A model generated the notes under the pieces. The model did not search any database. It was not told the DNA's origin and worked only from the letters and a program-made list of their open reading frames with translations. Shown one piece after another: positions 54,123 to 62,369 of a stretch of 64,000 nt of DNA. The DNA is from an uncultured Psychroserpens sp. (GTDB lineage: Bacteria > Bacteroidota > Bacteroidia > Flavobacteriales > Flavobacteriaceae). The stretch covers positions 1 to 64,000 of the forward strand of contig NZ_CANMVN010000011.1 of assembly GCF_947501425.1 (NCBI RefSeq), given 5' to 3'. Numbering within the stretch: the first letter of the stretch is position 1; each line of letters begins with the position of its first letter. Position numbers and translations under genes: made by a program.

Positions 54123-54551
54123 GTGATTTTAAATTCAACCCATACTAATAAAGAGCATAAGCAGATCATCAATGATTTGGTTGGTAAGCCATATTCATTT
54201 ATGGAATCTTTTAAAATGGGTGGTGTAGGATCAAAACGAATGATCATAGAAAATGTGAGTCCGAATATGAACCAATACCTAAATCTTGTTTCAGATATTA
54301 ACTATGCCAATATAGAGATGCGATCTGGAGGTATTATAATTTACATTAACAAAGGACTAAAAAACTTCTCTTGGATCATTCCGTTCTATCAGTTGGTGAT
54401 TTACAAAACCAACGGAACGAGTATACACGCACAAGGTAAATTTATTCACTTCAGAAATAATAAAACGTTTAAAGAAAATAAATCATTCTTTGATAAATTA
54501 TTAAATGCTAAAGTAGAATATGACGAACGATTTAGTTTTCAAGGCATATAA
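54123..54551 (+). CDS. Small conserved protein of the photorepair island
   Basis: 142 residues, starting at a GTG placed 20 bases after the -7 box. The sequence has no signal peptide or clear motif. Segments PYSFMESFKMGGVGSKRMI and LKNFSWIIPFYQLVIY suggest a small alpha/beta protein, possibly with a membrane-facing strand. It leads the second operon (with TIGR03643, folE and a small gene) and has the operator in its promoter. Function not recognised. Confidence 0.7.
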   Translation: MILNSTHTNKEHKQIINDLVGKPYSFMESFKMGGVGSKRMIIENVSPNMNQYLNLVSDINYANIEMRSGGIIIYINKGLKNFSWIIPFYQLVIYKTNGTSIHAQGKFIHFRNNKTFKENKSFFDKLLNAKVEYDERFSFQGI

Positions 54552-54554
54552 TGT

Positions 54555-54827
54555 ATGGAGTTAGATATTAGAACGACAGATAGAATAATAGAAATGGCCT
54601 GGGAAGACAGAACCACATTTGAAGCTATTGAATTTCAGTTTGGTTTAAAAGAACAGGACGTGATTGAACTCATGAGAAGAGAAATGAAACCAAAAAGTTT
54701 CAGAATGTGGCGCAAGCGAGTTCAAGGAAGAAAAACAAAACATGAAAAACTAAGGACTTTTGAAAAAGGCCGTTTTAAATGTTCAAGACAAAAGCAAATT
54801 ACCCATAACTCAATATCAAAACGATAA
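54555..54827 (+). CDS. TIGR03643 family protein
   Basis: 90 residues. The sequence RIIEMAWEDRTTFEAIEFQF with GLKEQDVIELMRREMKP and FRMWRKRVQGRKTKH matches TIGR03643, a small family found next to photolyase and cryptochrome genes. It looks like a basic HTH-type DNA or RNA binding protein (inference). It starts three bases after the preceding gene. Confidence 0.88.
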   Translation: MELDIRTTDRIIEMAWEDRTTFEAIEFQFGLKEQDVIELMRREMKPKSFRMWRKRVQGRKTKHEKLRTFEKGRFKCSRQKQITHNSISKR

Positions 54828-54881
54828 CGTGCTTTGTTCATGGAGATGAGTTCCTGAGACAGCACACTAAAAAGACAATAC

Positions 54882-55577
54882 ATGAGTACAAACACATTAG
54901 AAATTAAAAAAAATGGCCAAAAACTAAACGGTTTTACACCTTCTGAAATTGGAGATGACCATTTATATACAGGTTTAGAAACACCTATGAAAGCAGATGC
55001 TTTCAAACTGAGTGATGAAGAAAAGAAAGAACGTATCGCCATTTTATTTGAAGAGATTATGGATGTCATTGGATTAGACCTTACTGACGATTCACTCAAA
55101 GGCACACCTAAACGTGTAGCGAAAATGTATATTGACGAGATATTCTCTGGACTCAATCCTGTAAATAAACCAAAAGTAGCATTGTTTGATAATAAGTATC
55201 AATACAATCAAATGTTGGTAGAAAAGAATATTACATTCTATTCCAACTGTGAGCATCATTTTGTACCTATTATCGGAAAAGCTCATGTAGCTTACATTTC
55301 CTCTGGAAAAGTGATTGGACTTTCAAAATTGAATAGAATCGTACAATATTATGCCAAACGTCCACAAGTACAGGAGCGATTGACTAATCAGATTGCTGAA
55401 GAGTTAAAAGCCATATTAAATACTGAGGATGTTGCAGTAATAATTGATGCCAAACACTTGTGTGTATCATCAAGAGGTATCAAAGACGATACATCAGCTA
55501 CCGTTACAACATTTTACGGTGGACAATTTAATACACCAGAAAAAATCACTGAATTACACAACTATATAAACAATTAA
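54882..55577 (+). CDS. folE: GTP cyclohydrolase I
   Basis: 231 residues, a normal FolE length. Zinc ligands Cys123, His126 (NCEHHF) and Cys194 (KHLCVSSRGI) are present, as are GLSKLNRIVQYYAKRPQVQE and the C-terminal TSATVTTFYGGQF. It makes 7,8-dihydroneopterin triphosphate, the first step to folates. Photolyases of the CPD and DASH type use the folate MTHF as antenna, so a FolE in this island may raise cofactor supply under light stress (inference). Probably a second copy besides a housekeeping folE elsewhere. Confidence 0.96.
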   Translation: MSTNTLEIKKNGQKLNGFTPSEIGDDHLYTGLETPMKADAFKLSDEEKKERIAILFEEIMDVIGLDLTDDSLKGTPKRVAKMYIDEIFSGLNPVNKPKVALFDNKYQYNQMLVEKNITFYSNCEHHFVPIIGKAHVAYISSGKVIGLSKLNRIVQYYAKRPQVQERLTNQIAEELKAILNTEDVAVIIDAKHLCVSSRGIKDDTSATVTTFYGGQFNTPEKITELHNYINN

Positions 55578-55581
55578 CATT

Positions 55582-55806
55582 ATGGAATTAATAAACAGAG
55601 CCTTAGAATTTGAGCAGAGAAAAATGAGATCACTGTCAACTAGCGATCGTGTTAAAATTTCTCGTGAAGCAAAAGCGTTAATCCTTGATTTAAATCAAAT
55701 TTATAAAGAACAAAAAGATCAAAAAATCATGGATATTATGAAGCGTTTAACTGTAATAAAAAGAAAAGTGGAAAAACGCTTAAAAGGTGCACCTTTAACA
55801 GCATAA
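55582..55806 (+). CDS. Small basic helical protein
   Basis: 74 residues, all-helical by composition: MELINRALEFEQRKMRSLS, SREAKALILDLNQIYKE, then a Lys-rich LTVIKRKVEKRLKG. It starts four bases after folE and ends before a hairpin-forming inverted repeat, so it closes the second operon. I recall similar short proteins next to folE in Flavobacteriaceae but know no function. DNA or RNA binding is possible from its charge. Confidence 0.7.
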   Translation: MELINRALEFEQRKMRSLSTSDRVKISREAKALILDLNQIYKEQKDQKIMDIMKRLTVIKRKVEKRLKGAPLTA

Positions 55807-55830
55807 TCCCAAATTTACTCTATTTTAATG

Positions 55831-55874
55831 TCGAGCGTAATGGATAGCGTTTATCGTAATTCTGTTACGCTCGA
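55831..55874. other. Perfect inverted repeat between second and third photorepair operons
   Basis: TCGAGCGTAA (55831-55840) and TTACGCTCGA (55865-55874) are a perfect 10-bp pair with 24 bases between. It lies in the 89-base gap after the small helical gene and before the SDR gene. It may be a terminator-like stem (no clear T-tract) or an operator for the third operon. Confidence 0.6.
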
Positions 55875-55895
55875 TTAAATATAAACACTAATAAA

Positions 55896-56579
55896 ATGAA
55901 AACATACATAGTTGTAGGTGGTAGCAAAGGTATAGGTAATGCTATTGTAACCACTTTATTAGACCAACATAAAGTCATCAACCTAAGTAGAACCGCTCCA
56001 GAACAATCACACGATAACCTGACACATTATAATTGTGATGTGCTCAACGATGAACTTCCTGATATTGATTCAGCTGACGGATTGGTCTATTGTCCAGGAA
56101 GTATCAACCTCAAACCTATAAGCAGATTTAGTTTAGATGAATTTCGTGAAGACTATGAAATCAATGTCATTGGTGCTGTTAAAGCAATACAGAAATACTT
56201 AAACGTCATTAAGAACGGCCAAAATCCGTCCATAGTTCTATTTAGTACTGTAGCTGCAAAACTAGGAATGCCATTTCATGCCAGTGTTGCCGCTGCGAAA
56301 TCTGGTGTTGAAGGTTTAGTTAAATCACTTGGAGCAGAGTTAGCAACAACATTAAGAATCAATGCTATTGCTCCAACAGTAACGAACACTGAATTAGCTT
56401 CAAAACTGCTGAGGAACGAGAAAATGATTGAAAACATTACAGAGCGTCATCCAATGAAGAAGTTTTTAGAACCTTCAGATGTTGCAGGTATGGCAGAGTT
56501 CCTCCTATCAGATAAATCTAGTTCAATCTCAGGACAAATATTTGAAATGGACTGTGGAATTGTTAGCTTTAAAATCTAA
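55896..56579 (+). CDS. Short-chain dehydrogenase/reductase
   Basis: 227 residues. The N-terminal YIVVGGSKGIGNAIV holds the G-x-x-x-G-x-G motif. The active site shows Ser in FSTVAAK and the HASVAAAKSGVE segment where a Tyr-x3-Lys is usual (here His-Ala-Ser...Lys), so the catalytic Tyr seems replaced; this should be checked by alignment. The C-terminal GMAEFLLSDKSSSISGQIFEMDCG is classical SDR. First gene of the third photorepair operon. Confidence 0.87.
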   Translation: MKTYIVVGGSKGIGNAIVTTLLDQHKVINLSRTAPEQSHDNLTHYNCDVLNDELPDIDSADGLVYCPGSINLKPISRFSLDEFREDYEINVIGAVKAIQKYLNVIKNGQNPSIVLFSTVAAKLGMPFHASVAAAKSGVEGLVKSLGAELATTLRINAIAPTVTNTELASKLLRNEKMIENITERHPMKKFLEPSDVAGMAEFLLSDKSSSISGQIFEMDCGIVSFKI

Positions 56580-56582
56580 TTT

Positions 56583-57122
56583 ATGAATCCTATAAAAATG
56601 TTTTTAGGCACTTTATTCTCAAAATCAAGTTCTTCGGAAACCATCGAAAAAACTTCATTGTACGATATAGATATCAATGGATTACACGGAAAACCTCTAA
56701 ACCTCTCAGATTTTAAAGGAAAACACCTACTGTTTGTCAATGTAGCTTCCAAATGCGGTTTTACACCTCAATACAAAGACCTACAGAAACTTTCTGATTC
56801 TTATCAAGATAAACTTGTAATTATTGGTGTACCTTGTAATCAGTTTGGTAATCAAGAACCTGGAGACGCTCAGGAGATTGAAACATTTTGCGAAATCAAT
56901 TATGGTGTCACATTTCCTATAACTGAAAAAGTAAATGTCAAGGGAACTCAACAGCACCCACTATATAATTGGTTAACCCAAAAGCATAAAAACGGTGTAA
57001 AAAGTTCAAAAGTGAAATGGAACTTCCAAAAATACTTAGTTAATCCAAATGGAGAGCTTATTGACTATTTTTATTCAATGACCTCACCATTAAGCTCAAA
57101 AATTACTAAACATTTAAATTAA
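56583..57122 (+). CDS. Glutathione peroxidase-family thiol peroxidase
   Basis: 179 residues with an N-terminal extension of about 25. The peroxidatic Cys58 is in NVASKCGFTPQY; the codon is TGC, not a selenocysteine TGA. VPCNQFGNQEPG carries the catalytic Gln and KVKWNFQKYLVNP the Trp and Asn of the tetrad. Bacterial members reduce peroxides with thioredoxin more than glutathione. Its place among photorepair genes fits protection from photo-oxidation. Three bases after the SDR stop. Confidence 0.93.
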   Translation: MNPIKMFLGTLFSKSSSSETIEKTSLYDIDINGLHGKPLNLSDFKGKHLLFVNVASKCGFTPQYKDLQKLSDSYQDKLVIIGVPCNQFGNQEPGDAQEIETFCEINYGVTFPITEKVNVKGTQQHPLYNWLTQKHKNGVKSSKVKWNFQKYLVNPNGELIDYFYSMTSPLSSKITKHLN

Positions 57123-57127
57123 AGATC

Positions 57128-57295
57128 ATGTTCGGACTATTTAAAAAAACTTCTGAAATAGATAAACTTCAGAAGACTTATGAAAAGCTAATGAAAGAAT
57201 GGCACGCTTTATCCACGACCAATAGAGCTGAAAGCGATAAAAAATATGCTGAAGCACAAAAAATACAAGAAAGAATAGAACAGCTGCAAAAGTAA
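57128..57295 (+). CDS. Lacal_2735 family small protein
   Basis: 55 residues, ATG 57128 to TAA 57293-57295. It begins MFGLFKKTSEIDKLQKTYEK and continues LSTTNRAESDKKYAEA with a helical end. This matches my memory of the Lacal_2735 family, short proteins of flavobacteria typically near photolyase or SRPBCC genes. All-helical; function unknown. It is too short for many gene callers and fits exactly between the peroxidase and TspO genes. Confidence 0.85.
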   Translation: MFGLFKKTSEIDKLQKTYEKLMKEWHALSTTNRAESDKKYAEAQKIQERIEQLQK

Positions 57296-57301
57296 TTCCT
57301 C

Positions 57302-57763
57302 ATGAAATTCCTGAAGGCATTTATCAGTTTTCTTATCATCAATTTTGGTGCTCTTGGAATTGGCTCATGGTTAATGGCCGAAGGTCCGCAAGGCAATTGG
57401 TACACGCAATTAGAAAAAGCGCCCTGGACGCCCGAGGGTTGGGTATTTGGAGTAGCATGGACTATAGTAATGATCTGCTTCTCTACCTATATGGCTTTTC
57501 TATATTTAAAACGCCCAACGCACAAAGTACTCACGTTGTTTATCGTACAGTTTGTACTTAATGTCAGCTGGAATTTCATATTCTTCAATCAGCAGCTTAT
57601 TGATCTAGCCTTGGTAAACATTATTTTGTTGTTAATTATTGTAACTGCTTTATTATTTACCTACATAAAAGATTTACATGGAAAAACCATTCTTATTTTC
57701 CCTTATGTAATCTGGCTATCAATTGCTACATCTCTTAATCTATACATTTACATTTATAACTAA
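57302..57763 (+). CDS. tspO: TspO/MBR family protein
   Basis: 153 residues with five TMs. PQGNWYTQLEKAPWTPEGWV and FGVAWTIVMICFSTYM are the conserved TspO segments. Trp-rich loops and FVLNVSWNFIFFNQQ complete the family pattern. TspO proteins bind tetrapyrroles such as protoporphyrin and protect from photo-oxidative damage by degrading or exporting them, in keeping with a light-stress island. Six bases after the Lacal_2735 stop. Confidence 0.93.
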   Translation: MKFLKAFISFLIINFGALGIGSWLMAEGPQGNWYTQLEKAPWTPEGWVFGVAWTIVMICFSTYMAFLYLKRPTHKVLTLFIVQFVLNVSWNFIFFNQQLIDLALVNIILLLIIVTALLFTYIKDLHGKTILIFPYVIWLSIATSLNLYIYIYN

Positions 57764-57784
57764 AATTCACTTTGTGAGCTTATC

Positions 57785-58252
57785 ATGAAAATATACCGAC
57801 TTCACAAAAAACAAAACTTACCAATTACCATTGATACTGCTTGGGACTTTTTATCAGATCCTAAAAACCTGAAGACCATAACACCAGATTATATGGGATT
57901 CAATATTTTATCAGGAGCAGACAGGCCAATGTTTGCTGGACAAATCATTCAGTATATCGTCACACCTATTATGGGTATAAAAACCAAATGGGTTACTGAG
58001 ATCACGCACGTGGTACACAAACATTATTTTGTAGATGAACAGCGTTTTGGACCATATTCATTATGGCATCATAAACACTTTATTAAAGAAATTGATGGTG
58101 GTGTTGAAATGGAAGATATTATAGATTACAAAGTTCCCTTCGGAATATTAGGTCAACTCTTTCATCCTATTCTTGTGAAGCCTAAATTAGAAGAGATTTT
58201 TAATTATCGTACTCAAAAATTAGAAGAATTATACGGAACTTACAACAAGTAA
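57785..58252 (+). CDS. SRPBCC family protein (ligand-binding START-like fold)
   Basis: 155 residues. The N-terminal YRLHKKQNLPITIDTAWDFL and DPKNLKTITPDYMGF are typical of the cyclase/dehydrase-like SRPBCC group. Later segments GPYSLWHHKHFIKEIDGG and MEDIIDYKVPFGILGQLFH fit the same family, which is frequent beside photolyase genes. It presumably binds a hydrophobic ligand in the cytosol. Located between TspO and the CPD photolyase (14-base gap). Confidence 0.88.
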   Translation: MKIYRLHKKQNLPITIDTAWDFLSDPKNLKTITPDYMGFNILSGADRPMFAGQIIQYIVTPIMGIKTKWVTEITHVVHKHYFVDEQRFGPYSLWHHKHFIKEIDGGVEMEDIIDYKVPFGILGQLFHPILVKPKLEEIFNYRTQKLEELYGTYNK

Positions 58253-58266
58253 AAGTTTGACACTTT

Positions 58267-59571
58267 ATGAAACAACCGCTTAACATTTTTTGGTTTAGAC
58301 GTGATTTACGATTAGATGATAATATAGGCTTCTTCCAAGCTTTAAAAAGTGATCACCCAGTACTACCCATTTTTATTTTTGATTCTGAAATTTTAAAAAA
58401 ATTACCTGAAGATGATGCCAGAGTAACATTCATACACAACACACTGCAAAAGATGCGCTCTACGCTTCAGGATGAACACGATAGTAGCATTGCAATGTTT
58501 CATGGAAAACCTATTGACATATACAAGGAATTAACTGAAACATATGACATCAATGCTGTATATACAAATCATGATTACGAGCCCTATGCAAAAGAGCGCG
58601 ACAATGAAATAAAAGCCTTTCTATCTGAACACGACATTGAATTTAAAACGTTTAAAGATCAGGTCATATTTGAAAAAGACGAGGTGGTAAAAAAAGATGG
58701 CGATCCTTATGTTGTGTATACACCATACATGAGAACATGGAAAGACAAGTTTAAAGATCATGATCTGAAAATCTATTACACTAACGATTATCTTGATAAT
58801 CTGGTAAAGCACTCACGATTACCAAATTTAGAACTTTCAGATATTGGATTTAAAGCCTCTAGTCAGCCTATTGCTGATTATACAGTTACTCCAACGCTTA
58901 TTCAAGAATATGAAGATACCAGAAACTTTCCAGCTAAAGACGCCACATCTCGATTAGGACCACATCTTCGCTTTGGCACAGTGAGTGTACGCAAAATGAT
59001 AAAAAAAGCCATTGCCGAAAAGAATGAAATATTTTGGCAGGAATTAATTTGGCGTGAGTTTTTTATGCAAATCTTGTGGCACTTTCCTCATACTACTAAA
59101 GAATCGTTCAAGTCAAAATATGATCGAATTGAATGGCGAAATAATGAAGACGAATTCAAAAAATGGTGCGAAGGAAAAACAGGCTACCCACTCGTAGATG
59201 CTGGTATGAGACAACTTAACGAAACTGGTTTTATGCACAATAGAGTAAGAATGCTGGTAGGTAGTTTCCTATGTAAACACTTACTTATTGACTGGCGTTG
59301 GGGCGAAGCATATTTTGCTGAGAAACTCCACGATTATGAAATGGCAAGTAATGTTGGTAACTGGCAATGGGTTGCTGGTTCTGGTGTTGATGCCGCTCCT
59401 TATTTCAGGATCTTTAATCCTACAACACAAATTGACAAATTTGATAAAGATCGAAAATATATTAAAACGTATGTACCTGAATTTGATACTGAGGATTATG
59501 TGGAGAAAATGGTTGATCACAAAATGGCCAGAGAACGCTGTTTAAAAACTTATAAAGAGGCTGTTAGCTAA
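58267..59571 (+). CDS. phr: Class I CPD photolyase (deoxyribodipyrimidine photolyase)
   Basis: 434 residues. The antenna domain starts NIFWFRRDLRLDDN. The catalytic domain contains SRLGPHLRFGTVSVRKM, the FAD-binding WQELIWREFFMQIL, GKTGYPLVDAGMRQLNETG and the signature MASNVGNWQWVAGSGVDA plus PYFRIFNPTTQ. These fit class I CPD photolyase closely. It splits cyclobutane pyrimidine dimers using FADH- and light. Fourth photolyase-family protein within ten kilobases and the last gene of the third operon. Confidence 0.95.
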   Translation: MKQPLNIFWFRRDLRLDDNIGFFQALKSDHPVLPIFIFDSEILKKLPEDDARVTFIHNTLQKMRSTLQDEHDSSIAMFHGKPIDIYKELTETYDINAVYTNHDYEPYAKERDNEIKAFLSEHDIEFKTFKDQVIFEKDEVVKKDGDPYVVYTPYMRTWKDKFKDHDLKIYYTNDYLDNLVKHSRLPNLELSDIGFKASSQPIADYTVTPTLIQEYEDTRNFPAKDATSRLGPHLRFGTVSVRKMIKKAIAEKNEIFWQELIWREFFMQILWHFPHTTKESFKSKYDRIEWRNNEDEFKKWCEGKTGYPLVDAGMRQLNETGFMHNRVRMLVGSFLCKHLLIDWRWGEAYFAEKLHDYEMASNVGNWQWVAGSGVDAAPYFRIFNPTTQIDKFDKDRKYIKTYVPEFDTEDYVEKMVDHKMARERCLKTYKEAVS

Positions 59572-59648
59572 CTCAAGATTAACATTCTTTTAAAGTTTAC
59601 CATCACATTTTTAATTAATTTTAAATACTAATCCTAAAATCAATTAAA

Positions 59649-60008
59649 ATGAATACAAATGACGTTGCAAAAAAATGGACACAAATGTGCAGAGAAGGCA
59701 AAAACCTAGACTGCATCGAAGAACTTTATGCCGAAAATGTAACAAGTAGAGAAATGCCGGGAATGCCTGGAGAAATTATTTCTGGAAAACAAAACGTTTG
59801 GAACAAAAACAAAGAATGGCTAGACAATGTAGCAGAATGGCATGGTGGTGAAATTAGCGAACCTATTGTTGCCGATAAACATTTTACAACGAAAATGACT
59901 TTTGATGTTACGTTTAAAGATCGCGGACGCCAACAAATGGAAGAAGTTGTTGTATTTGAAGTTGATAACGGAAAAATTGTAAATGAGCAGTTTTTCTATT
60001 CTATGTGA
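59649..60008 (+). CDS. NTF2-like (SnoaL-type) protein
   Basis: 119 residues, one NTF2-like cone-shaped domain. It starts with the helix DVAKKWTQMCREGKN and continues with YAENVTSREMPG, MTFDVTFKDRGRQQM and a terminal strand VVVFEVDNGKIVNEQFFYS. Family members bind small molecules or act as isomerases; no active-site assignment is made. A separate unit 77 bases after the photolyase. Confidence 0.8.
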   Translation: MNTNDVAKKWTQMCREGKNLDCIEELYAENVTSREMPGMPGEIISGKQNVWNKNKEWLDNVAEWHGGEISEPIVADKHFTTKMTFDVTFKDRGRQQMEEVVVFEVDNGKIVNEQFFYSM

Positions 60009-60018
60009 CTTTTTTATT

Positions 60019-60414
60019 ATGAAAGCATGTATTCTGATTGTATTATTATCATGTAGTTTGAGTTTTTCTCAAACAGAAGAAAAGATTTCTAGTATGGACT
60101 TTGTTCAAATTCAAAATAATAATATTGAAGAAGCCATGTATTACTACCATAATAATTGGAAAAAGCTGAGAATAAAAGCTTTAGAAAAAAACTATATTGA
60201 TTCATATCAGCTATTGGAAAATGAATATAGTGAAGCAGCACCTTTTCATATCATTTTAATCACAACTTATAAGAACAAGACACAATTTGAAGCACGAGAA
60301 AAACACTTTCAGGAACTTATTGATGGTCATGGTGAACTCATGTTATTAAATAATAAAACTCCTAAGGAATTTAGAAAAACAGTATTTGGAACAGATGCAA
60401 AACACTTGAATTAA
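60019..60414 (+). CDS. Small exported protein of unknown function
   Basis: 131 residues from ATG 60019, which gives the signal peptide MKACILIVLLSCSLSFSQ. A start at 59983 would overlap the previous gene and hide the signal peptide. The mature part is mixed alpha/beta with aromatic and acidic residues, for example AMYYYHNNWKKLRIKALE and APFHIILITTYKNK. No family recognised. Ten bases after the NTF2-like gene, probably co-transcribed. Confidence 0.7.
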   Translation: MKACILIVLLSCSLSFSQTEEKISSMDFVQIQNNNIEEAMYYYHNNWKKLRIKALEKNYIDSYQLLENEYSEAAPFHIILITTYKNKTQFEAREKHFQELIDGHGELMLLNNKTPKEFRKTVFGTDAKHLN

Positions 60415-60426
60415 AACTCTAAATGC

Positions 60427-61020
60427 ATGGTCAAATATTACAAGAGCTTTAGAGTTGAAATCATTGATGAATTAGACTCAGGACTTGATACTTTTGAACT
60501 TGAAGCACTGTATCAAAATCAATACCCAAAAGATTTAATGATTCCTGAGCAAAAATTTAAGCCAACATCAATACATGGTATTAATATTAGTACTAATGGA
60601 GTGCAAATAGTTAATGCATTATTATCTGAAACTGCCGGAAAAACGATTATTTCTGAAGACTCTTTCATTATAAAGCATGACTATTTATATATCATTTGTT
60701 CAAATTATGTGTATTGTTTAGATATTAAGACCCTTTCGTGTAAATGGAGAAACCAATTTGATTGGGCAACATGCTTTGGTATTTATGAATTTGCTGATGC
60801 AATGGTGGTTCACGGAGAATCTACCATAACGATGATAAACAGCAAAGGAAACACAATATGGAGCTTTTCTGGTGATGATATATTTCTAAATACTGAAGGA
60901 GAACAAGCCTTTAAAATTCATAATCATCAGATTCAACTGGTAGATTTCAATAGTAATCATTATACATTGAACGCAAATGGAGAACTAATTAAAAAAGCCT
61001 CGAATTACCGAGGCTCTTAA
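60427..61020 (+). CDS. PQQ/WD-like beta-propeller fragment protein
   Basis: 197 residues, soluble. The second half has a short series of strands in the pattern YLYIICSNYVYCLDIKTLSCKW, MVVHGESTITMINSKGNTIW and IQLVDFNSNHYTL, resembling two or three PQQ-type propeller blades. Too few for a closed propeller, so it may dimerise or be a different fold. The last codons lie inside the hairpin that ends murA transcription. Function unknown. Confidence 0.65.
   Translation: MVKYYKSFRVEIIDELDSGLDTFELEALYQNQYPKDLMIPEQKFKPTSIHGINISTNGVQIVNALLSETAGKTIISEDSFIIKHDYLYIICSNYVYCLDIKTLSCKWRNQFDWATCFGIYEFADAMVVHGESTITMINSKGNTIWSFSGDDIFLNTEGEQAFKIHNHQIQLVDFNSNHYTLNANGELIKKASNYRGS
60991..61015 (-). terminator. Rho-independent terminator of murA, overlapping the opposite gene end
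   Basis: On the minus strand GCCTCG and CGAGGC (60997-61014) pair and a run of six Ts follows. It serves murA but lies within the last ten codons of the convergent plus-strand gene ending at 61020. Confidence 0.85.
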
Positions 61021-61043
61021 TCTATGTTATTTTGAGAAATCAT

Positions 61044-62360
61044 CTAATTCCCTTCTACTCTCTCAATATGTGCTCCAATAGCACGTAAACGTTCATCAAT
61101 ATTTTCGTAACCACGATCAATCTGTTCAATATTATGTATTGTAGATGTTCCTTTTGCTGATAGTGCAGCAATCAATAGAGATACTCCCGCTCTAATATCT
61201 GGAGATGTCATGGTCGTTGCTTTTAATTGCGACTTAAAATCATGACCAATTACTGTAGCTCTATGCGGATCGCAAAGAATGATCTTAGCTCCCATATCAA
61301 TTAATTTATCTACGAAAAACAATCGGCTTTCAAACATTTTTTGATGAACTAATGCACTTCCTCTAGCTTGAGTTAAAACTACCAGAATAATACTTAATAA
61401 ATCTGGTGTAAATCCAGGCCAAGGCGCATCTGAAACTGTTAATATTGAACCATCAATATAACTTTGAACTTCATATCCATCTTTATGCGCTGGAATATGA
61501 ATATCATCTCCTTGTCGCTCAACAGTAATTCCTATTTTTCTAAAAACATTCGGTATCAGACCAAGATCATCCCAACTTACATTAGTGATGGTTAATTCAC
61601 TCTTGGTCATTGCAGCAAGACCTATCCAACTTCCAATTTCAATCATATCAGGAAGCATCCTATGTTCTGTACCACCAAGAGTATCAACACCTTCAATAAT
61701 TAACATATTAGAGCCAATACCTTTGATCTTTGCTCCCATTCTGTTAAGCATTTTACAAAGTTGCTGTAAGTAAGGCTCACAAGCTGCATTGTATATGGTT
61801 GTAGTACCTTCAGCTAATACTGCTGCCATAACAATATTGGCAGTTCCTGTAACCGAAGCTTCATCGAGTAACATATAAGTTCCTTTGAGCTTATCTGCTT
61901 CTACACCATAAAAATGATCTTCTTTATTGTATCTGAATTTTGCTCCCAAATTAATAAACCCTTCAAAGTGAGTATCTAAACGACGACGACCAATCTTGTC
62001 ACCTCCTGGCTTTGGAATATAACCTCTACCAAAACGTCCAAGCAACGGACCAACAATCATGATAGATCCTCTTAGTCCTTTTCCGTCTTCTTTAAAAGCT
62101 TCAGATTCTAAATATTTTAAGTTAACCTCATCAGCCTTAAAGGTATAAGAACCTTTTCCAATCTTGTTGACCTTAACTCCTAGTTTTTTTAGTAGCGCAA
62201 TAAGCTTATTGACATCAATAATATCGGGAATATTATGTATTGTAATTTCTTGGTCAGTAAGTAGAACTGCACATAAAATTTGTAAAGCTTCGTTTTTTGC
62301 TCCTTGAGGCTGTATGTTACCTTTTAATTGGTGACCTCCTTCAATAATAAATGTTGACAT
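61044..62360 (-). CDS. murA: UDP-N-acetylglucosamine 1-carboxyvinyltransferase with Asp in place of Cys
   Basis: 438 residues. The two-domain EPSP-synthase-like fold is evident, with GNIQPQGAKNEALQILCA near the start and GPLLGRFGRGYIPKPGG before the active-site loop. The loop reads GGDKIGRRRLD where E. coli MurA has the catalytic Cys115; here it is Asp121. The Cys-to-Asp change makes MurA enzymatically active but insensitive to fosfomycin, known in other phyla and common in Bacteroidota. It catalyses the first committed step of peptidoglycan synthesis. Nine bases after the DUF4290 gene, same strand. Confidence 0.97.
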   Translation of the reverse strand: MSTFIIEGGHQLKGNIQPQGAKNEALQILCAVLLTDQEITIHNIPDIIDVNKLIALLKKLGVKVNKIGKGSYTFKADEVNLKYLESEAFKEDGKGLRGSIMIVGPLLGRFGRGYIPKPGGDKIGRRRLDTHFEGFINLGAKFRYNKEDHFYGVEADKLKGTYMLLDEASVTGTANIVMAAVLAEGTTTIYNAACEPYLQQLCKMLNRMGAKIKGIGSNMLIIEGVDTLGGTEHRMLPDMIEIGSWIGLAAMTKSELTITNVSWDDLGLIPNVFRKIGITVERQGDDIHIPAHKDGYEVQSYIDGSILTVSDAPWPGFTPDLLSIILVVLTQARGSALVHQKMFESRLFFVDKLIDMGAKIILCDPHRATVIGHDFKSQLKATTMTSPDIRAGVSLLIAALSAKGTSTIHNIEQIDRGYENIDERLRAIGAHIERVEGN

Positions 62361-62369
62361 GAAATCTTA

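Noticed and set aside
56752-56760. Selenocysteine codon in the glutathione peroxidase
   Set aside because: The active-site codon is TGC (Cys), so no recoding is needed.
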